A DNA stretch of 64,000 nucleotides from Oceanicoccus sp. (GCF_029238675.1 NZ_JAQWFR010000007.1:21872-85871); one strand, 5' to 3'. Numbered from the stretch's first letter, positions 1-9,910 are shown. The notes: a model not told the origin generated them from the letters alone. Translations and numbers: made by a program.

Positions 1-1422
1 CTCGGCACTATTATGTCTCCATGGGCGGTTAAACGCCTGCATGAATATAATGGTGATATTTCCCAGTTTAAAGTGGTTAAGCTCTACCCTTCCCGCCTCG
101 ACCAGATTGCAATTACCAAAACCGAGCCCGGTGATGAGAATAACCAGGATATCTCATCGCTGGTGGGTAAAGTGGATATTCGCCAATTGGAAGAGTTCCC
201 GCAGAACGATCCTGATGCCTATAGCTTTTCAGGCGGGCTATGCCGCTCCAACCAGGGCATTATGGAATTTGTCGAGATGTTTAAAGCACCGATAAAAGTG
301 CTACACCCCTTGCTCACCGCCACTCAAGAAGGCAATTACAACAGCACTGAGGGCTTAAGCGCCATCCCCTTCGAAGGTATTATTCTCGCTCACTCCAATG
401 AATCTGAGTGGCAGTCTTTTAAGAACAATAAAAACAACGAAGCCTTTATTGACCGCGTCTATATCGTCAAAGTGCCCTACTGCTTACGGGTTTCTGAAGA
501 AATCAGAATCTATGAAAAGCTGCTACAAAATAGCTCCCTGGCCAAGGCTCCCTGCGCACCAGACACGGTTAAAATGCTGGGGCAGTTCACCGTATTGTCG
601 CGGCTTATTGAGCCGGAGAACTCCAATATCTTTTCTAAAATGCGGGTCTATGATGGCGAGAGCTTAAAAGATACTGACCCTAAAGCCAAAAGCATTCAGG
701 AATACCATGATAACGCCGGCGTTAACGAGGGTATGAATGGTCTCTCCACACGCTTTGCTTTTAAAATCCTGGCCAAAGTATTTAATTTTGACCCAACCGA
801 AGTGGCGGCCAACCCGGTTCATTTGCTCTATGTATTGGAGCAACAAATTGAGCAGGAGCAGTTTCAACCCGAGGCGGCTGAGCGTTACCTCAATGTCATT
901 AAAGAATACCTGGCTCCGCGTTATGTAGAGTTTATCGGTAAAGAAATCCAAACAGCCTATCTCGAATCCTATTCCGAGTACGGACAGAATATTTTTGACC
1001 GCTATGTAACCTATGCTGACTTCTGGATTCAAGACCAGGAGTACCGCGACCCTGAAACCGGAGAGATTCTCGACCGCCCAGCCATTAATGAAGAGCTTGA
1101 AAAAATTGAGAAACCGGCAGGTATTTCTAACCCAAAAGACTTCCGCAATGAGATTGTTAATTTTGTCCTGCGGGCAAGAGCCAATAATGATGGCAAGAAC
1201 CCTAACTGGAGTAGTTACGAGAAACTACGTACTGTAATTGAGAAAAAAATGTTCTCTAATACGGAAGACTTGCTGCCGGTAATTTCCTTTAACGCCAAGG
1301 CCTCTGCCGATGACCAGAAAAAACACACTGACTTTGTCTCTCGTATGGTGGAGCGTGGTTATACCGAGAAACAAGTCAGACTCTTATCAGAATGGTACTT
1401 AAGAGTCAGAAAATCGCAATAA
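1..1422 (+). CDS. prkA: PrkA/YeaG serine protein kinase, C-terminal 473 residues (5' end outside window)
   Basis: PrkA-family AAA+ protein of the stationary-phase/nutrient-stress response. The reading frame is open from base 1, so the gene enters from outside. Family members are about 640 aa, so roughly 170 N-terminal residues with the Walker A region are missing. Visible are the late AAA part (GGLCRSNQGIMEFVEMFK, LLTATQEGNY) and the whole C-terminal kinase-like region ending LRVRKSQ. It is followed by a DUF444 (YeaH) gene and a SpoVR gene, the conserved prkA-yeaH-spoVR set, which makes the assignment firm. In the family, PrkA phosphorylates protein substrates, and protease activity has been proposed for the Bacillus protein; which applies here cannot be read from sequence. 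Confidence 0.95.
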   Translation, partial: LGTIMSPWAVKRLHEYNGDISQFKVVKLYPSRLDQIAITKTEPGDENNQDISSLVGKVDIRQLEEFPQNDPDAYSFSGGLCRSNQGIMEFVEMFKAPIKVLHPLLTATQEGNYNSTEGLSAIPFEGIILAHSNESEWQSFKNNKNNEAFIDRVYIVKVPYCLRVSEEIRIYEKLLQNSSLAKAPCAPDTVKMLGQFTVLSRLIEPENSNIFSKMRVYDGESLKDTDPKAKSIQEYHDNAGVNEGMNGLSTRFAFKILAKVFNFDPTEVAANPVHLLYVLEQQIEQEQFQPEAAERYLNVIKEYLAPRYVEFIGKEIQTAYLESYSEYGQNIFDRYVTYADFWIQDQEYRDPETGEILDRPAINEELEKIEKPAGISNPKDFRNEIVNFVLRARANNDGKNPNWSSYEKLRTVIEKKMFSNTEDLLPVISFNAKASADDQKKHTDFVSRMVERGYTEKQVRLLSEWYLRVRKSQ

Positions 1423-1430
1423 CCAGACCT

Positions 1431-1467
1431 GTCATTCCCGCGAAGGCGGGAATCCAGCCTGCATGAC
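1431..1467. repeat. Solo arm of the ~100-bp palindromic repeat family
   Basis: A copy of the left arm, GTCATTCCCGCGAAGGCGGG followed by AATCCAG, sits between prkA and yeaH and can fold by itself (ATTCCCGC pairing with GCGGGAAT). It continues into CCTGCATGACGG without the internal hairpin or right arm of the full copies at 9.7, 19.5, 27.1, 32.7 and 49.7 kb. Confidence 0.75.
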
Positions 1468-1520
1468 GGCATTTTATAACAAAGGGCTTTTATTCATTAT
1501 GTAGCCACAGGAGCGAAACT

Positions 1521-2786
1521 TTGAGTTATCTGATTGATAGACGTCTCAATGCCAAAAACAAAAGCGCTGTTAATCGCCAACGTTTTATTCGCCGCTATAA
1601 AAAGCATATAAAAAAAGCAGTCGCCGATGCCGTTAGCTCACGCTCCATTACCGATATAGAAAAAGGCGAAGAAATAACCATTCCCAATGATGATATCCAG
1701 GAACCCGTATTTAGCCATAGCCCCGGTGGCAAGCGCACCACCATCCACCCCGGTAATAAAGAGTTTGTTAAAGGCGATAAAATACCCAGACCTAAAGGCG
1801 GCGGTGGAGCAGGCGGCAGCAAGGCCAGTAATACCGGTGAAGGCATGGATGATTTTGCTTTCCAGATCACCCAGGATGAATTTCTTGAATTTATGTTTGA
1901 TGACCTGGAATTGCCAAACCTGGTCAAAAGACAGCTGGCAGGGTCAGACACCTTTAAATATAAACGCGCCGGTTATTCCACCGTCGGCACCCCCAACCAG
2001 ATTAATATTGTCAGGTCACTTAGAGCCGCTAATGCCAGACGCATTGCATTGGGCTCCCCGTCGAAAAAAAAGCTGGCACAGTTGCAACAACAATTGGAGC
2101 AGCTATTAGAAGAACACCCTCAACAAAGTGATAAGATTAGGCAGCTCGAGGAGCAAATTGAGCAACTAAGCGCTAAAGTCAAACGCATCCCTTTTCTGGA
2201 TACCTTTGATATCAAGTACAACCTGACAGTTAAAGAGCCACAACCCACCTCTAAAGCCGTGATGTTTTGCATTATGGACGTCTCTGGCTCGATGAACCAG
2301 GCTACCAAAGATATGGCCAAGCGATTTTTTATTCTACTTTATCTGTTTTTACAGCGTAACTATGATCGCACCGATGTCGTTTTTATCCGTCACCATACCA
2401 ACGCCGCTGAAGTCGACGAGGAAGAATTTTTTTATTCAAGGGAAACCGGCGGCACCATAGTCTCCAGTGCATTATCTTTGATGAAAAATATTATGGACAC
2501 CCGTTACCCCACCTCAGAGTGGAATATTTATGGTGCCCAGGCTTCAGATGGCGATAACTGGGATAATGATTCCAGCAGATGTTATGACCTATTAGTCAAC
2601 GAGATCATGCCCCACACCCAGCATTACTCCTATGTTGAAATATCACCCAGAGAGCACCAATCTCTCTGGCATGAGTACGAGCAGGTTAAGTCTCAATTTG
2701 AAGATACCTTTGCCACTCAGCAAATTATACAGCCCTCCGATATCTATCCGGTGTTCCGTGAACTATTCCAAAGGAGGCCCGCGTGA
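1521..2786 (+). CDS. yeaH: YeaH/YhbH family (DUF444) protein with VWA-like domain
   Basis: 421 aa; E. coli YeaH is about 427 aa. A basic N-terminal region is followed by a Gly-rich linker (residues ~93-100), a short coiled coil (~183-220) and a VWA-like domain with a MIDAS-type motif DVSGSM at ~253-258, which would bind a divalent metal. The start is TTG, preceded by CAGGAG about 8 bases upstream; no ATG in frame gives a better start. It lies 98 bp after prkA and overlaps the SpoVR gene by 4 bp, so the three are probably co-transcribed. The molecular role is unknown; co-occurrence implies it works with the PrkA kinase in stationary phase. Confidence 0.93.
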   Translation: MSYLIDRRLNAKNKSAVNRQRFIRRYKKHIKKAVADAVSSRSITDIEKGEEITIPNDDIQEPVFSHSPGGKRTTIHPGNKEFVKGDKIPRPKGGGGAGGSKASNTGEGMDDFAFQITQDEFLEFMFDDLELPNLVKRQLAGSDTFKYKRAGYSTVGTPNQINIVRSLRAANARRIALGSPSKKKLAQLQQQLEQLLEEHPQQSDKIRQLEEQIEQLSAKVKRIPFLDTFDIKYNLTVKEPQPTSKAVMFCIMDVSGSMNQATKDMAKRFFILLYLFLQRNYDRTDVVFIRHHTNAAEVDEEEFFYSRETGGTIVSSALSLMKNIMDTRYPTSEWNIYGAQASDGDNWDNDSSRCYDLLVNEIMPHTQHYSYVEISPREHQSLWHEYEQVKSQFEDTFATQQIIQPSDIYPVFRELFQRRPA

Positions 2787-4318
2787 ATCAACCACAACTT
2801 AAACAGCAGCCTATTTCTACCGGTTCAGATTGGACCTTTGAACTTATCCAGCAATATGATGAAGTGATCGGCGGTCTTGCACAAGAGTTTGGTCTGGACA
2901 CCTACCCCAACCAGATAGAAATCATTAACTCAGAGCAAATGATGGATGCCTATTCATCCTCCGGTATGCCACTGTTTTATCACCACTGGTCCTACGGCAA
3001 ACATTTTCTTGGCATAGAGAATAACTACAATCGCGGGCAAATGGGCCTGGCTTATGAAATAGTCATCAACTCCAATCCCTGTATTGCCTATTTAATGGAA
3101 GAAAACTCCATGACCATGCAGGCACTGGTTATCGCCCATGCCTGCTATGGCCATAATTCATTTTTTAAAGGCAACTATTTATTTCGCGCCTGGACGGAAG
3201 CCGATTCGATTATTGATTACCTGGTGTTTGCCAGAAACTATATTGCCAAATGCGAAGAGCGCCATGGCGTTGATGCTGTCGAAAAAATACTGGATTCCTG
3301 CCACGCCCTGATGAACTACGGTGTCGATCGCTATAAACGACCCCACCCCATTTCAACCACTGAAGAAATGCAAAGACAGCATGAGCGGGAAGTATTGCTG
3401 CAACAGCAGGTCAATGATCTTTGGCGAACAATCCCCGTAACCAAATCCACTACAGCAAAGGATAAACTACCCCCCTTCCCGGAAGAGCCGCAGGAGAACC
3501 TGTTATATTTTCTGGAAAAAAATGCCCCCTTGCTCGAGCCCTGGCATCGGGAAATTTTGCGCATCGTTAGAAAAATCGCCCAGTATTTTTATCCCCAGCG
3601 CCAAACCCAGGTGATGAATGAGGGCTGGGCCTGCTTCTGGCATTACACCTTGCTCAACGAAATGTATGACCGCAACCTGGTCACCGATGGTTTTATGATG
3701 GAGTTTTTGCAATCACATACCAGTGTGATTTTTCAGCCAGATTTTGACAGCCCCTACTACAGCGGCATTAACCCATACACCTTAGGCTTTGCCATGATGA
3801 TGGATATCCGCCGTATCTGTGAAAACCCCACTGATGAAGACCGGCAATGGTTCCCCGACTTTGCTGGCTCCAACTGGCAGGAAACCCTGCAATTTGCCAT
3901 GAGAAATTTTAAGGATGAAAGTTTTATCCAGCAATTTCTTTCCCCCAAAGTAATGCGTGACCTTAAATTATTCTGCGCACTGGATGACGACAGACTCTCA
4001 GAGATTGAGATTACAGCCATTCATGATGACAGTGGTTACCAGATCATCCGGGAACATTTGGCGGGACAATATAATATGGGGGACAAAGAACCGAATATCC
4101 AAATTACCAATATTGATATTCGCGGTGACCGCTCGATGCGATTAGAACACCGCCAGCATAACCGCAAGCCCCTTAATGACTACAGCCAGGAAACCCTAAA
4201 ACACCTCCACCGACTTTGGGGCTTTGATATTCACCTTGACTCTATTCAGGATGGCAAGGTTGTCAACAGCTATCACTGCCCGGATATTAATGACTACCCG
4301 GATCCGGAAAACGAATAG
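2783..4318 (+). CDS. ycgB: SpoVR family protein (YcgB-like)
   Basis: 511 aa, the same length as E. coli YcgB (about 510). Family hallmarks are the HHWSYGKHF stretch near residue 70, the Cys/His-rich [16 protein letters not shown] segment near 120, and [18 protein letters not shown] near 280. GTG start overlapping the yeaH stop (GTGA), typical of translational coupling; the AAAGGAGG just upstream is a strong ribosome site inside yeaH. SpoVR was named from a Bacillus cortex mutant, but in non-sporulating proteobacteria it is linked to PrkA and stationary phase. The biochemical activity is not established. Confidence 0.93.
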   Translation: MNQPQLKQQPISTGSDWTFELIQQYDEVIGGLAQEFGLDTYPNQIEIINSEQMMDAYSSSGMPLFYHHWSYGKHFLGIENNYNRGQMGLAYEIVINSNPCIAYLMEENSMTMQALVIAHACYGHNSFFKGNYLFRAWTEADSIIDYLVFARNYIAKCEERHGVDAVEKILDSCHALMNYGVDRYKRPHPISTTEEMQRQHEREVLLQQQVNDLWRTIPVTKSTTAKDKLPPFPEEPQENLLYFLEKNAPLLEPWHREILRIVRKIAQYFYPQRQTQVMNEGWACFWHYTLLNEMYDRNLVTDGFMMEFLQSHTSVIFQPDFDSPYYSGINPYTLGFAMMMDIRRICENPTDEDRQWFPDFAGSNWQETLQFAMRNFKDESFIQQFLSPKVMRDLKLFCALDDDRLSEIEITAIHDDSGYQIIREHLAGQYNMGDKEPNIQITNIDIRGDRSMRLEHRQHNRKPLNDYSQETLKHLHRLWGFDIHLDSIQDGKVVNSYHCPDINDYPDPENE

Positions 4319-4380
4319 GCCGTCACCTTTCAACTCCTGCTATAATCCGTCACAACTTCAACAAACATGTATCAAGCTCT

Positions 4381-5475
4381 ATGAAAACGTATTTGGTGGG
4401 CGGTGCCGTCAGGGACAAATTATTAGGCGTGCCTTATCACGAACACGATTGGGTGGTGGTCGGCGCAACCCCCGAAGAGCTTTTATCCCAGGGCTACCAG
4501 GCCGTTGGCAAAGATTTTCCTGTTTTTCTCCACCCGAACACCAAAGAAGAATACGCATTAGCCAGAACCGAGCGCAAGTCCGGCCCCGGTTATACGGGCT
4601 TTGACTGTCACACCAGTCCTGACGTTACCCTTGAGGAAGACCTGGTCCGGCGCGACCTTACTATCAACGCCATGGCGCAAGATAGCAACGGCACTATTAT
4701 TGACCCCTATGGCGGCCAGCGTGATCTTGAACAAAAACTACTGCGCCATGTATCTGATGCCTTTATTGAAGATCCGCTTCGAGTACTGCGCATCGCTCGT
4801 TTTTACGCCCGCTATAGTTATTTAGGCTTTAAGATTGCCGATGAAACCCTGCAGCTTATGCAAACCATTAGCGCTGGCGATGAACTGCTTGCCCTACCCG
4901 CCGAAAGAATTTGGAAGGAATTGGAAAAAGCACTGGGCGAGAAAACACCCCAGCAGTTTTTTATCGCTTTGCAACAGTCAAACGCACTGGCCAAGCTAAT
5001 GCCAGAGCTATCAAACTTTAGCGCACAACAGTTTCTAATTCTGGAAAAAACCAGCACAGAAAAATGCCAGCTTATCCGCTTCGCCTTATTACTCAGCCAT
5101 CTCGATGCCACCCATGCAGAAACACTCTGCGCAACACTTAAAGCCCCTAAAGAGTATAAAGAGCTGGCCATTCTATTCGCCCGCCACCAGACCCCATGTT
5201 CAAAGCCTTTTAGCAGCGCCGAAGCATTGCTCGATACGATTGAACAACTCGACCCCTTCCGCCGGGAGAGTCGGTTTGAACATTTTTTGCAATGCTGTGA
5301 ACTTAAGTTTGATTCTGGCCGTACAACTCAGCAACTACGCGAAGCTTATACAGCCTGCAAAGCCATCAATGCTGGCGAACTGGCCAGGCAGGGACTGAAA
5401 GGCAAAGCCATTGCCAAAACGCTATATATCCTTCGCCTTGAAGCCATCAATCAATTACTGAACCAGAATGGATAA
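4381..5475 (+). CDS. cca: CCA tRNA nucleotidyltransferase, short form without HD domain
   Basis: 364 aa. Adds or repairs the 3' CCA of tRNAs. The class II nucleotidyltransferase head is intact: LVGGAVRD at 5-12, metal-binding carboxylates E21 and D23 in HEHDWVVVG (E. coli has DRD), the [12 protein letters not shown] motif and [13 protein letters not shown]. coli Cca is 412 aa with a C-terminal HD phosphohydrolase domain. Here the expected HT..HD region near residues 220-330 is replaced by shorter sequence with no HD pair, so the 2',3'-phosphodiesterase/phosphatase activities are probably absent. A TATAAT box (4340-4345) lies upstream. Only 3 bp separate it from the following reductase. Confidence 0.95.
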   Translation: MKTYLVGGAVRDKLLGVPYHEHDWVVVGATPEELLSQGYQAVGKDFPVFLHPNTKEEYALARTERKSGPGYTGFDCHTSPDVTLEEDLVRRDLTINAMAQDSNGTIIDPYGGQRDLEQKLLRHVSDAFIEDPLRVLRIARFYARYSYLGFKIADETLQLMQTISAGDELLALPAERIWKELEKALGEKTPQQFFIALQQSNALAKLMPELSNFSAQQFLILEKTSTEKCQLIRFALLLSHLDATHAETLCATLKAPKEYKELAILFARHQTPCSKPFSSAEALLDTIEQLDPFRRESRFEHFLQCCELKFDSGRTTQQLREAYTACKAINAGELARQGLKGKAIAKTLYILRLEAINQLLNQNG

Positions 5476-5478
5476 CGA

Positions 5479-6225
5479 ATGAGCGAACAGAACACACAAC
5501 GGGTTGCCTTAGTCACAGGTGCCGCCCAGCGGATAGGGGCAGAAATTTGCAAAACACTGCATGCTGCCGGCTTTAATATTGTTATTCACTATCGTTCATC
5601 GTCCCAGCCCGCGGAAGCACTGGCCGAACAACTCAATCAGCAGCGCAGCCATTCAGCCCACTGCCTTAAGGCCGACCTGACCAATAGTAGCGATGTTCAA
5701 GCCCTGGCCACCGCTGCAGAAAAACAATGGGGGCATATCGACGCCTTAATTAATAATGCCTCTACCTTTTACCCCACTCCTCTCAATACATCGACCGAAG
5801 ATGATTGGGATGCCTTATTTGATAGTAATGTAAGAGGCCCGTTTTTTCTCAGCCAGGCACTAACGCCGACGCTAAGCGAGCGTAAGGGCTGTATTGTGAA
5901 TCTGGTGGATATTCATAGCGAAAAGCCCATGGCGGAACACACCATTTACTCTATGGCGAAAGCCAGCGTGGCGATGATGACAAAAACACTGGCCAAGGAA
6001 ATGGCGCCGGTAGTAAGGGTAAACGGGGTTTCTCCCGGCGCAATACTTTGGCCGGAACAGGCGTTAGACCCCAATAACAAATCTTCAATACTCAATAAAG
6101 TACCGATGCAGAAAATTGGGGATGTTAGTGATATTGCAAAAACGGTTGCATACTTAGTGAATGATGCACCTTATGTGACCGGGCAAATTATTGCTGTCGA
6201 TGGTGGCCGCTCTTTAAATATGTAA
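5479..6225 (+). CDS. folM: Pteridine reductase (FolM-like SDR)
   Basis: 248 aa short-chain dehydrogenase. The cofactor motif is TGAAQRIG (residues ~14-21), the TGxxxRxG form typical of pteridine reductases rather than the usual TGxxxGxG. NNAS (~91-94) and the catalytic YSMAK (YxxxK) follow, with VNLVDIHSEKP between. Expected to reduce dihydromonapterin/dihydrofolate with NADPH. It follows cca by 3 bp and faces folK/folB tail-to-tail, which supports a pterin role over a generic SDR. Substrate is inferred. Confidence 0.85.
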   Translation: MSEQNTQRVALVTGAAQRIGAEICKTLHAAGFNIVIHYRSSSQPAEALAEQLNQQRSHSAHCLKADLTNSSDVQALATAAEKQWGHIDALINNASTFYPTPLNTSTEDDWDALFDSNVRGPFFLSQALTPTLSERKGCIVNLVDIHSEKPMAEHTIYSMAKASVAMMTKTLAKEMAPVVRVNGVSPGAILWPEQALDPNNKSSILNKVPMQKIGDVSDIAKTVAYLVNDAPYVTGQIIAVDGGRSLNM

Positions 6226-6245
6226 AGTTAAATAGGTAAAGCGGC

Positions 6246-6761
6246 TTAAGCATGGACAGAGACCATCTCACCACGCCATTCAAAATCTACCGACCATAAC
6301 TTCTGGCTTGACTGATCATATTCCCGCCACAGTTCGGTATAAGTTTTATGCGCTTGCGGGTGGCTATCTTCAGGGGCAATATCATATAGAGGCAATAGCA
6401 CAAAGGCGTTTTTAACAATCTCATCCCGTGGTAACTCAACACCGTCGATAACACCAACTTCATCACCGTAGGTTAGAATATCAATATCCAATGTACGCGG
6501 GCCAAATTTAGGGCCATCGCGTCGACGACCATTAACATGCTCAATGTCACGCAACATCCGAGCTAATTCACCTACACTGAGATGACAACAAAAACCGACC
6601 ACCAAATTAAGAAAGTTATCACCTTCAAAACCCACTGCTTCACTTTCATAAACCGGTGAAATAATCATTGCGTCAAAATGTTTATCCAGTGCGTCTAACG
6701 ACGCGCTAATATGTTGATAGCGATCAATATTGCTACCGATACTTAGATAAACTTGGGGCAC
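6246..6761 (-). CDS. folK: 2-amino-4-hydroxy-6-hydroxymethyldihydropteridine diphosphokinase
   Basis: 171 aa, normal HPPK length. Transfers pyrophosphate from ATP to 6-hydroxymethyl-dihydropterin in folate synthesis. The signature GPKFGPRTLDIDILTYGD is present, as is the N-terminal YLSIGSNIDR. Located 15 bp downstream of folB on the minus strand, so the two form an operon. Ends convergent with the pteridine reductase gene. Confidence 0.95.
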   Translation of the reverse strand: MPQVYLSIGSNIDRYQHISASLDALDKHFDAMIISPVYESEAVGFEGDNFLNLVVGFCCHLSVGELARMLRDIEHVNGRRRDGPKFGPRTLDIDILTYGDEVGVIDGVELPRDEIVKNAFVLLPLYDIAPEDSHPQAHKTYTELWREYDQSSQKLWSVDFEWRGEMVSVHA

Positions 6762-6776
6762 TGTATTCTCCAGTCT

Positions 6777-7133
6777 TTAGGTTTTTTCGCCACGCTCAAT
6801 AATAACGCCCACATCCTGTGAACCGCGAACGGCGCCTGGTTTGCTAAGACGTAACTTTAACCATGGCACTGAAAATTCAGTGCGCACAATGTCTGCACAG
6901 CGCTCTGCCATGGTTTCTACTAATAAAAATTCACTGTCACCAATAAACGAAATTAAGCGCTTGGCAACGGCTTTGTAGTTTAAGGTGTCTGCAATATCAT
7001 CGGTCTCTGCGGCGCGACGTATATCGTGGGCCATTTCCAAATCGAGACTAACGGTTTGCTTAATTTCCCGCTCCCAGTCATAAATCCCAATAACGGTTTC
7101 AATTTTTAAATCTCGAATGTACACAATATCCAT
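6777..7133 (-). CDS. folB: Dihydroneopterin aldolase
   Basis: 118 aa, typical FolB size. Converts 7,8-dihydroneopterin to 6-hydroxymethyl-dihydropterin plus glycolaldehyde. Motifs: MDIVYIRDLKIETVIGIYDW at the start, DTLNYKAVAKR, and the C-terminal RLSKPGAVRGSQDVGV. Ribosome site AGGAAG lies about 9 bases before the ATG. First gene of folB-folK. In E. coli and Pseudomonas plsY usually lies between folB and tsaD; here only 113 bp of intergenic DNA is present. Confidence 0.95.
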   Translation of the reverse strand: MDIVYIRDLKIETVIGIYDWEREIKQTVSLDLEMAHDIRRAAETDDIADTLNYKAVAKRLISFIGDSEFLLVETMAERCADIVRTEFSVPWLKLRLSKPGAVRGSQDVGVIIERGEKT

Positions 7134-7168
7134 GAAGCTGCTTCCTAAATCTGCCAGTTAATTATTAT

Positions 7169-7196
7169 CGTCATTCCTGCGTAGGCTGGAACAACG
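7169..7196. repeat. Degenerate fragment resembling the CGTCATTCCCGC repeat end
   Basis: CGTCATTCCTGCGTAGGCTG then GAACAACG, between folB and tsaD, resembles one decayed arm of the dispersed palindromic family (several mismatches, pairing mostly lost). Confidence 0.35.
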
Positions 7197-7246
7197 CACT
7201 TTAGCATCTTACGTTTCATTTCAGGCAATCGGTTCAACTCGACAAT

Positions 7247-8284
7247 TCAACTCTGGGTTAGTGCTGGCAACTGGTCCATTGGCCAGCGAGGCGTAGCGAT
7301 AACCGCCAATGTATCAGCCTGACCTGCCAGTAAACGCTGGCAGCCAGCATAGGCAATCATAGCCCCATTATCAGTACAAAACTCAGGTCTGGCGTAAAAA
7401 ACTTTGGCATTGGTTTTAGCCAAAGCCTGTTCAAGCCCGGATCTTAGTTCCTTATTAGCGCTAACGCCGCCAGCCATTACCAACTGGGACAGCGACTCTT
7501 GCTTTAACGCTCGCTTACATTTGATGACTAAGGTTTCCACCACAGCCCGCTGGAAAGCATGGGCGATATCGGCCCGGGTTTGGTCATCCACCACACCCTC
7601 TTCATTAGCATGCTCGTGGACGGTATTTAGCGTATAGGTCTTCAAACCACTAAAACTAAAATCCAAACCGGGGTGCTTAACCATGGGGCGCGGAAAGGTA
7701 AAACGCTCAGGCATACCTGACTCAGCCAATTTAGCGACCTGTGGGCCACCGGGATATGGCAGCTTTAGCATTTTTGCGGTCTTATCAAAGGCTTCGCCGG
7801 CAGCGTCATCTAACGACTCGCCCAATAACCGGTACTGACCAATTCCATCAACTCTTACCAACTGGGTGTGGCCGCCAGACACTAACAAAGCGACAAAGGG
7901 AAATTCCGGTGGATTATCTTCCAGCATAGGGGCTAATAAATGCCCTTCCATATGGTGAACGCCAATCGCAGGGACATTGAGCGCATAGGCCAGTGACCGC
8001 CCAATCATAGAGCCCACCATCAAAGCCCCCACCAAACCCGGGCCTGAGGTATAGGCAACACCTTCTATATCCTGCCGCTGGCAGCCCGATTCAGCCAATA
8101 CCTGCTCAATTAGCGGTAAGGTTTTACGGATATGATCCCGGGATGCCAGCTCAGGTACCACCCCGCCATACTCAACATGCAGCTCAATTTGGCTATATAA
8201 AGCTTCCGCCAACAGGCCCCGCTCGCTGTCGTAGAGCGCGATACCGGTTTCGTCGCAGGATGTTTCTATACCAAGAATTAGCAT
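7247..8284 (-). CDS. tsaD: tRNA N6-threonylcarbamoyladenosine transferase TsaD
   Basis: 345 aa. Transfers the threonylcarbamoyl group to A37 of ANN-decoding tRNAs, with TsaB and TsaE. The ASKHA-fold N-terminus ([14 protein letters not shown]) is intact. Metal ligands H111 and H115 sit in HHMEGH, with a third in the C-terminal [12 protein letters not shown] motif. Divergent from rpsU, a widespread gammaproteobacterial arrangement. No clear Shine-Dalgarno sequence precedes the ATG. Confidence 0.97.
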   Translation of the reverse strand: MLILGIETSCDETGIALYDSERGLLAEALYSQIELHVEYGGVVPELASRDHIRKTLPLIEQVLAESGCQRQDIEGVAYTSGPGLVGALMVGSMIGRSLAYALNVPAIGVHHMEGHLLAPMLEDNPPEFPFVALLVSGGHTQLVRVDGIGQYRLLGESLDDAAGEAFDKTAKMLKLPYPGGPQVAKLAESGMPERFTFPRPMVKHPGLDFSFSGLKTYTLNTVHEHANEEGVVDDQTRADIAHAFQRAVVETLVIKCKRALKQESLSQLVMAGGVSANKELRSGLEQALAKTNAKVFYARPEFCTDNGAMIAYAGCQRLLAGQADTLAVIATPRWPMDQLPALTQS

Positions 8285-8398
8285 ATAGGCCGTGTTTTAT
8301 TGGATACCGTGATAATAGCCGCGCATAATACTGGCTGATACCCCGCCAGACCAGTAAAACGGTGACAAAATACCCCTTAAATTCCCCCTTTCAGAGCT

Positions 8399-8427
8399 TT
8401 GCAATTTACTGATCAACCGTTTACAAT
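8399..8427 (+). promoter_or_regulatory. Sigma-70 promoter for rpsU (macromolecular-synthesis cluster)
   Basis: TTGCAA (8399-8404) and TACAAT (8422-8427) are separated by exactly 17 bp and followed by a GC-rich stretch (GCCCGCCCC), as seen at growth-rate-controlled promoters. It lies about 92 bp before the rpsU ATG in the tsaD/rpsU divergent gap. Confidence 0.55.
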
Positions 8428-8519
8428 GCCCGCCCCTTGCGATTGGTGCCCCTTTTCCCTTTGAGAATGAGCCCCCATTAGCAACCACAAATTTTATTAA
8501 CCAGTTAAAGGAAGGGTAA

Positions 8520-8735
8520 ATGCCTTCAGTTAAATTAAAAGATAACGAGCCATTCGATATCGCCCTGCGTCGCTTTAAGCGCTCTTGTGAAAAAGCCGGT
8601 GTTCTGGCTGAAGTACGTCGTCGTGAATTCTACGAGAAGCCAACAGCTGTGCGTAAACGCAAAGCAGCCGCTGCTGTTAAGCGTCACGCCAAAAAAGTAT
8701 CTCGCGAAACTCGTAAGCACCAGCGTCTCTACTAA
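8520..8735 (+). CDS. rpsU: 30S ribosomal protein bS21
   Basis: 71 aa, the standard length. Basic small-subunit protein needed for initiation on mRNAs. The sequence [20 protein letters not shown] and the Lys/Arg-rich tail are typical. Strong ribosome site AAAGGAAGG before ATG. First gene of the cluster leading to primase and sigma-70, as in E. coli. Confidence 0.98.
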   Translation: MPSVKLKDNEPFDIALRRFKRSCEKAGVLAEVRRREFYEKPTAVRKRKAAAAVKRHAKKVSRETRKHQRLY

Positions 8736-8781
8736 GCACTAGCTACGCTGTTTATCACCTTCTGCCGGGAGCCTGAAAGCC

Positions 8782-9234
8782 ATGACAGAACAAACGCTAA
8801 AAGCCCGCATTTATGAAGCAATGAAAGCGGCAATGCGAGCCAAAGATAAGCAGCGCCTTGGTACCATCCGGCTGATTCAAGCCGAAATCAAACGTATTGA
8901 AGTTGATGAACGCATCGAAGTCGATAATGCGCGGCTTTTGGCTGTGCTCGACAAAATGTGCAAGCAGCGTCGCGACTCTATCCAGCAATATACCGATGCA
9001 GGCCGCACCGAACTGGCCGAAATTGAGATTGCGGAAATCAACGTAATTCAAGACTTCCTACCCGCTCAACTTAGCGAAGAAGAACTCAACAACATGATTG
9101 CCGCCGCGGTTTCCAGCACCGGTGCCGAGTCCATGAAAGATATGGGCAAAGTGATGGGTATACTTAAACCCCAGCTACAGGGCCGTGCCGATATGGGCGA
9201 AGTCAGCAAACTCATAAAGTCCCAGCTCTCTTAA
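8782..9234 (+). CDS. yqeY: GatB/YqeY domain protein
   Basis: 150 aa, all of it a GatB/YqeY C-terminal-type domain like the tRNA-binding tail of the GatB amidotransferase subunit. Helical, highly charged; motifs KAAMRAKDKQRLGTIRLIQAE and IQDFLPAQLSEEEL. Lies 46 bp after rpsU, in the position usual for Pseudomonas-type rpsU-yqeY-dnaG. The role is not established; a tRNA-linked function is inferred from the domain. Confidence 0.93.
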   Translation: MTEQTLKARIYEAMKAAMRAKDKQRLGTIRLIQAEIKRIEVDERIEVDNARLLAVLDKMCKQRRDSIQQYTDAGRTELAEIEIAEINVIQDFLPAQLSEEELNNMIAAAVSSTGAESMKDMGKVMGILKPQLQGRADMGEVSKLIKSQLS

Positions 9235-9285
9235 GACCCTCACTGCTCCACTCACTGAGCACCCCTTATGTAAAAGGACCAAGTG

Positions 9286-9669
9286 ATGCAACTACGCAGT
9301 TTTATGTCATCCAAAATTCACAAAGCCACTGTTACCGAAGCCAATTTGGACTATGTCGGTAGCATTACGATTGATGCCGACTTATTAGATTTGGCGGGGC
9401 TTTTACCCAATGAAAAAGTCCTGGTGGTCAGCAATACCAGCGGTGCCAGACTGGAAACTTATATTATCGAAGGCAAGCGAGGCACCGGCTATATCGGTAT
9501 TAACGGTGCTGCATCTCATCTGATTGAGGCCGGTGAAGAAATTATTATCATCGCTTTTACTTTAGCCACTGAGCCGGTTGAACCCAAAGCTATCCTGGTG
9601 GATAAGAACAATCGCTTTGTCTGCAACCTACCCGAAGAACAGGCAGCCTTCGCACCCGAGACCGCATAA
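9286..9669 (+). CDS. panD: Aspartate 1-decarboxylase (PanD proenzyme)
   Basis: 127 aa. Pyruvoyl enzyme making beta-alanine from aspartate for pantothenate/CoA. KIHKATVTEANLDYVGS is the family N-terminus, and self-cleavage at the Gly-Ser of YVGS would generate the pyruvoyl group. TGARLETYIIEGKRGTGYIGINGAA holds substrate-binding residues. I prefer the ATG at 9286 to the GTG at 9283 because AAAGGA (9272-9277) is then optimally spaced. The location between yqeY and dnaG is unusual, as panD normally sits with panB/panC; no other pan gene is in the window. Confidence 0.95.
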   Translation: MQLRSFMSSKIHKATVTEANLDYVGSITIDADLLDLAGLLPNEKVLVVSNTSGARLETYIIEGKRGTGYIGINGAASHLIEAGEEIIIIAFTLATEPVEPKAILVDKNNRFVCNLPEEQAAFAPETA

Positions 9670-9681
9670 CCACCATTACCT

Positions 9682-9736
9682 CGTCATTCCCGCCCTCAAC
9701 TAAAGCACTCGAGGGCAGGCTTCGGCGAAAATGACT
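9682..9736 (-). repeat. 55-bp palindromic element, subfamily B, copy 1
   Basis: Starts CGTCATTCCCGC and ends near AATGACT, with the internal stretch GCACTCGAGGGCAGGCT. The reverse complement of 13747-13801 aligns along its whole length with substitutions mainly in the loop. It shares termini, but not the interior, with the 100-bp family immediately downstream. Confidence 0.7.
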
Positions 9737-9738
9737 CT

Positions 9739-9837
9739 CGTCATTCCCGCGAAGGCGGGAATCCAGTGCTGTCAATTTCCGCTTTAGCGGAAATAACAGC
9801 ATCATGCAGTCTGGGTCCCCGCCCTTGCGGGGACGAC
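9739..9837. repeat. ~100-bp palindromic repeat, copy with diverged right arm
   Basis: Left arm CGTCATTCCCGCGAAGGCGG..., central hairpin TTTCCGC/GCGGAAA, right arm CTGGGTCCCCGCCCTTGCGG...GACGAC. The right arm carries several changes relative to the 19.5-kb copy. Sits in the panD-dnaG gap directly after a subfamily B element. Confidence 0.8.
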
Positions 9838-9910
9838 ATCGCTCTCGCTTATTGCCGGCAAACCCCCTAAACTTCGCTCCCTTAATCATTTAAAACCAAG
9901 CACCTTTTTC

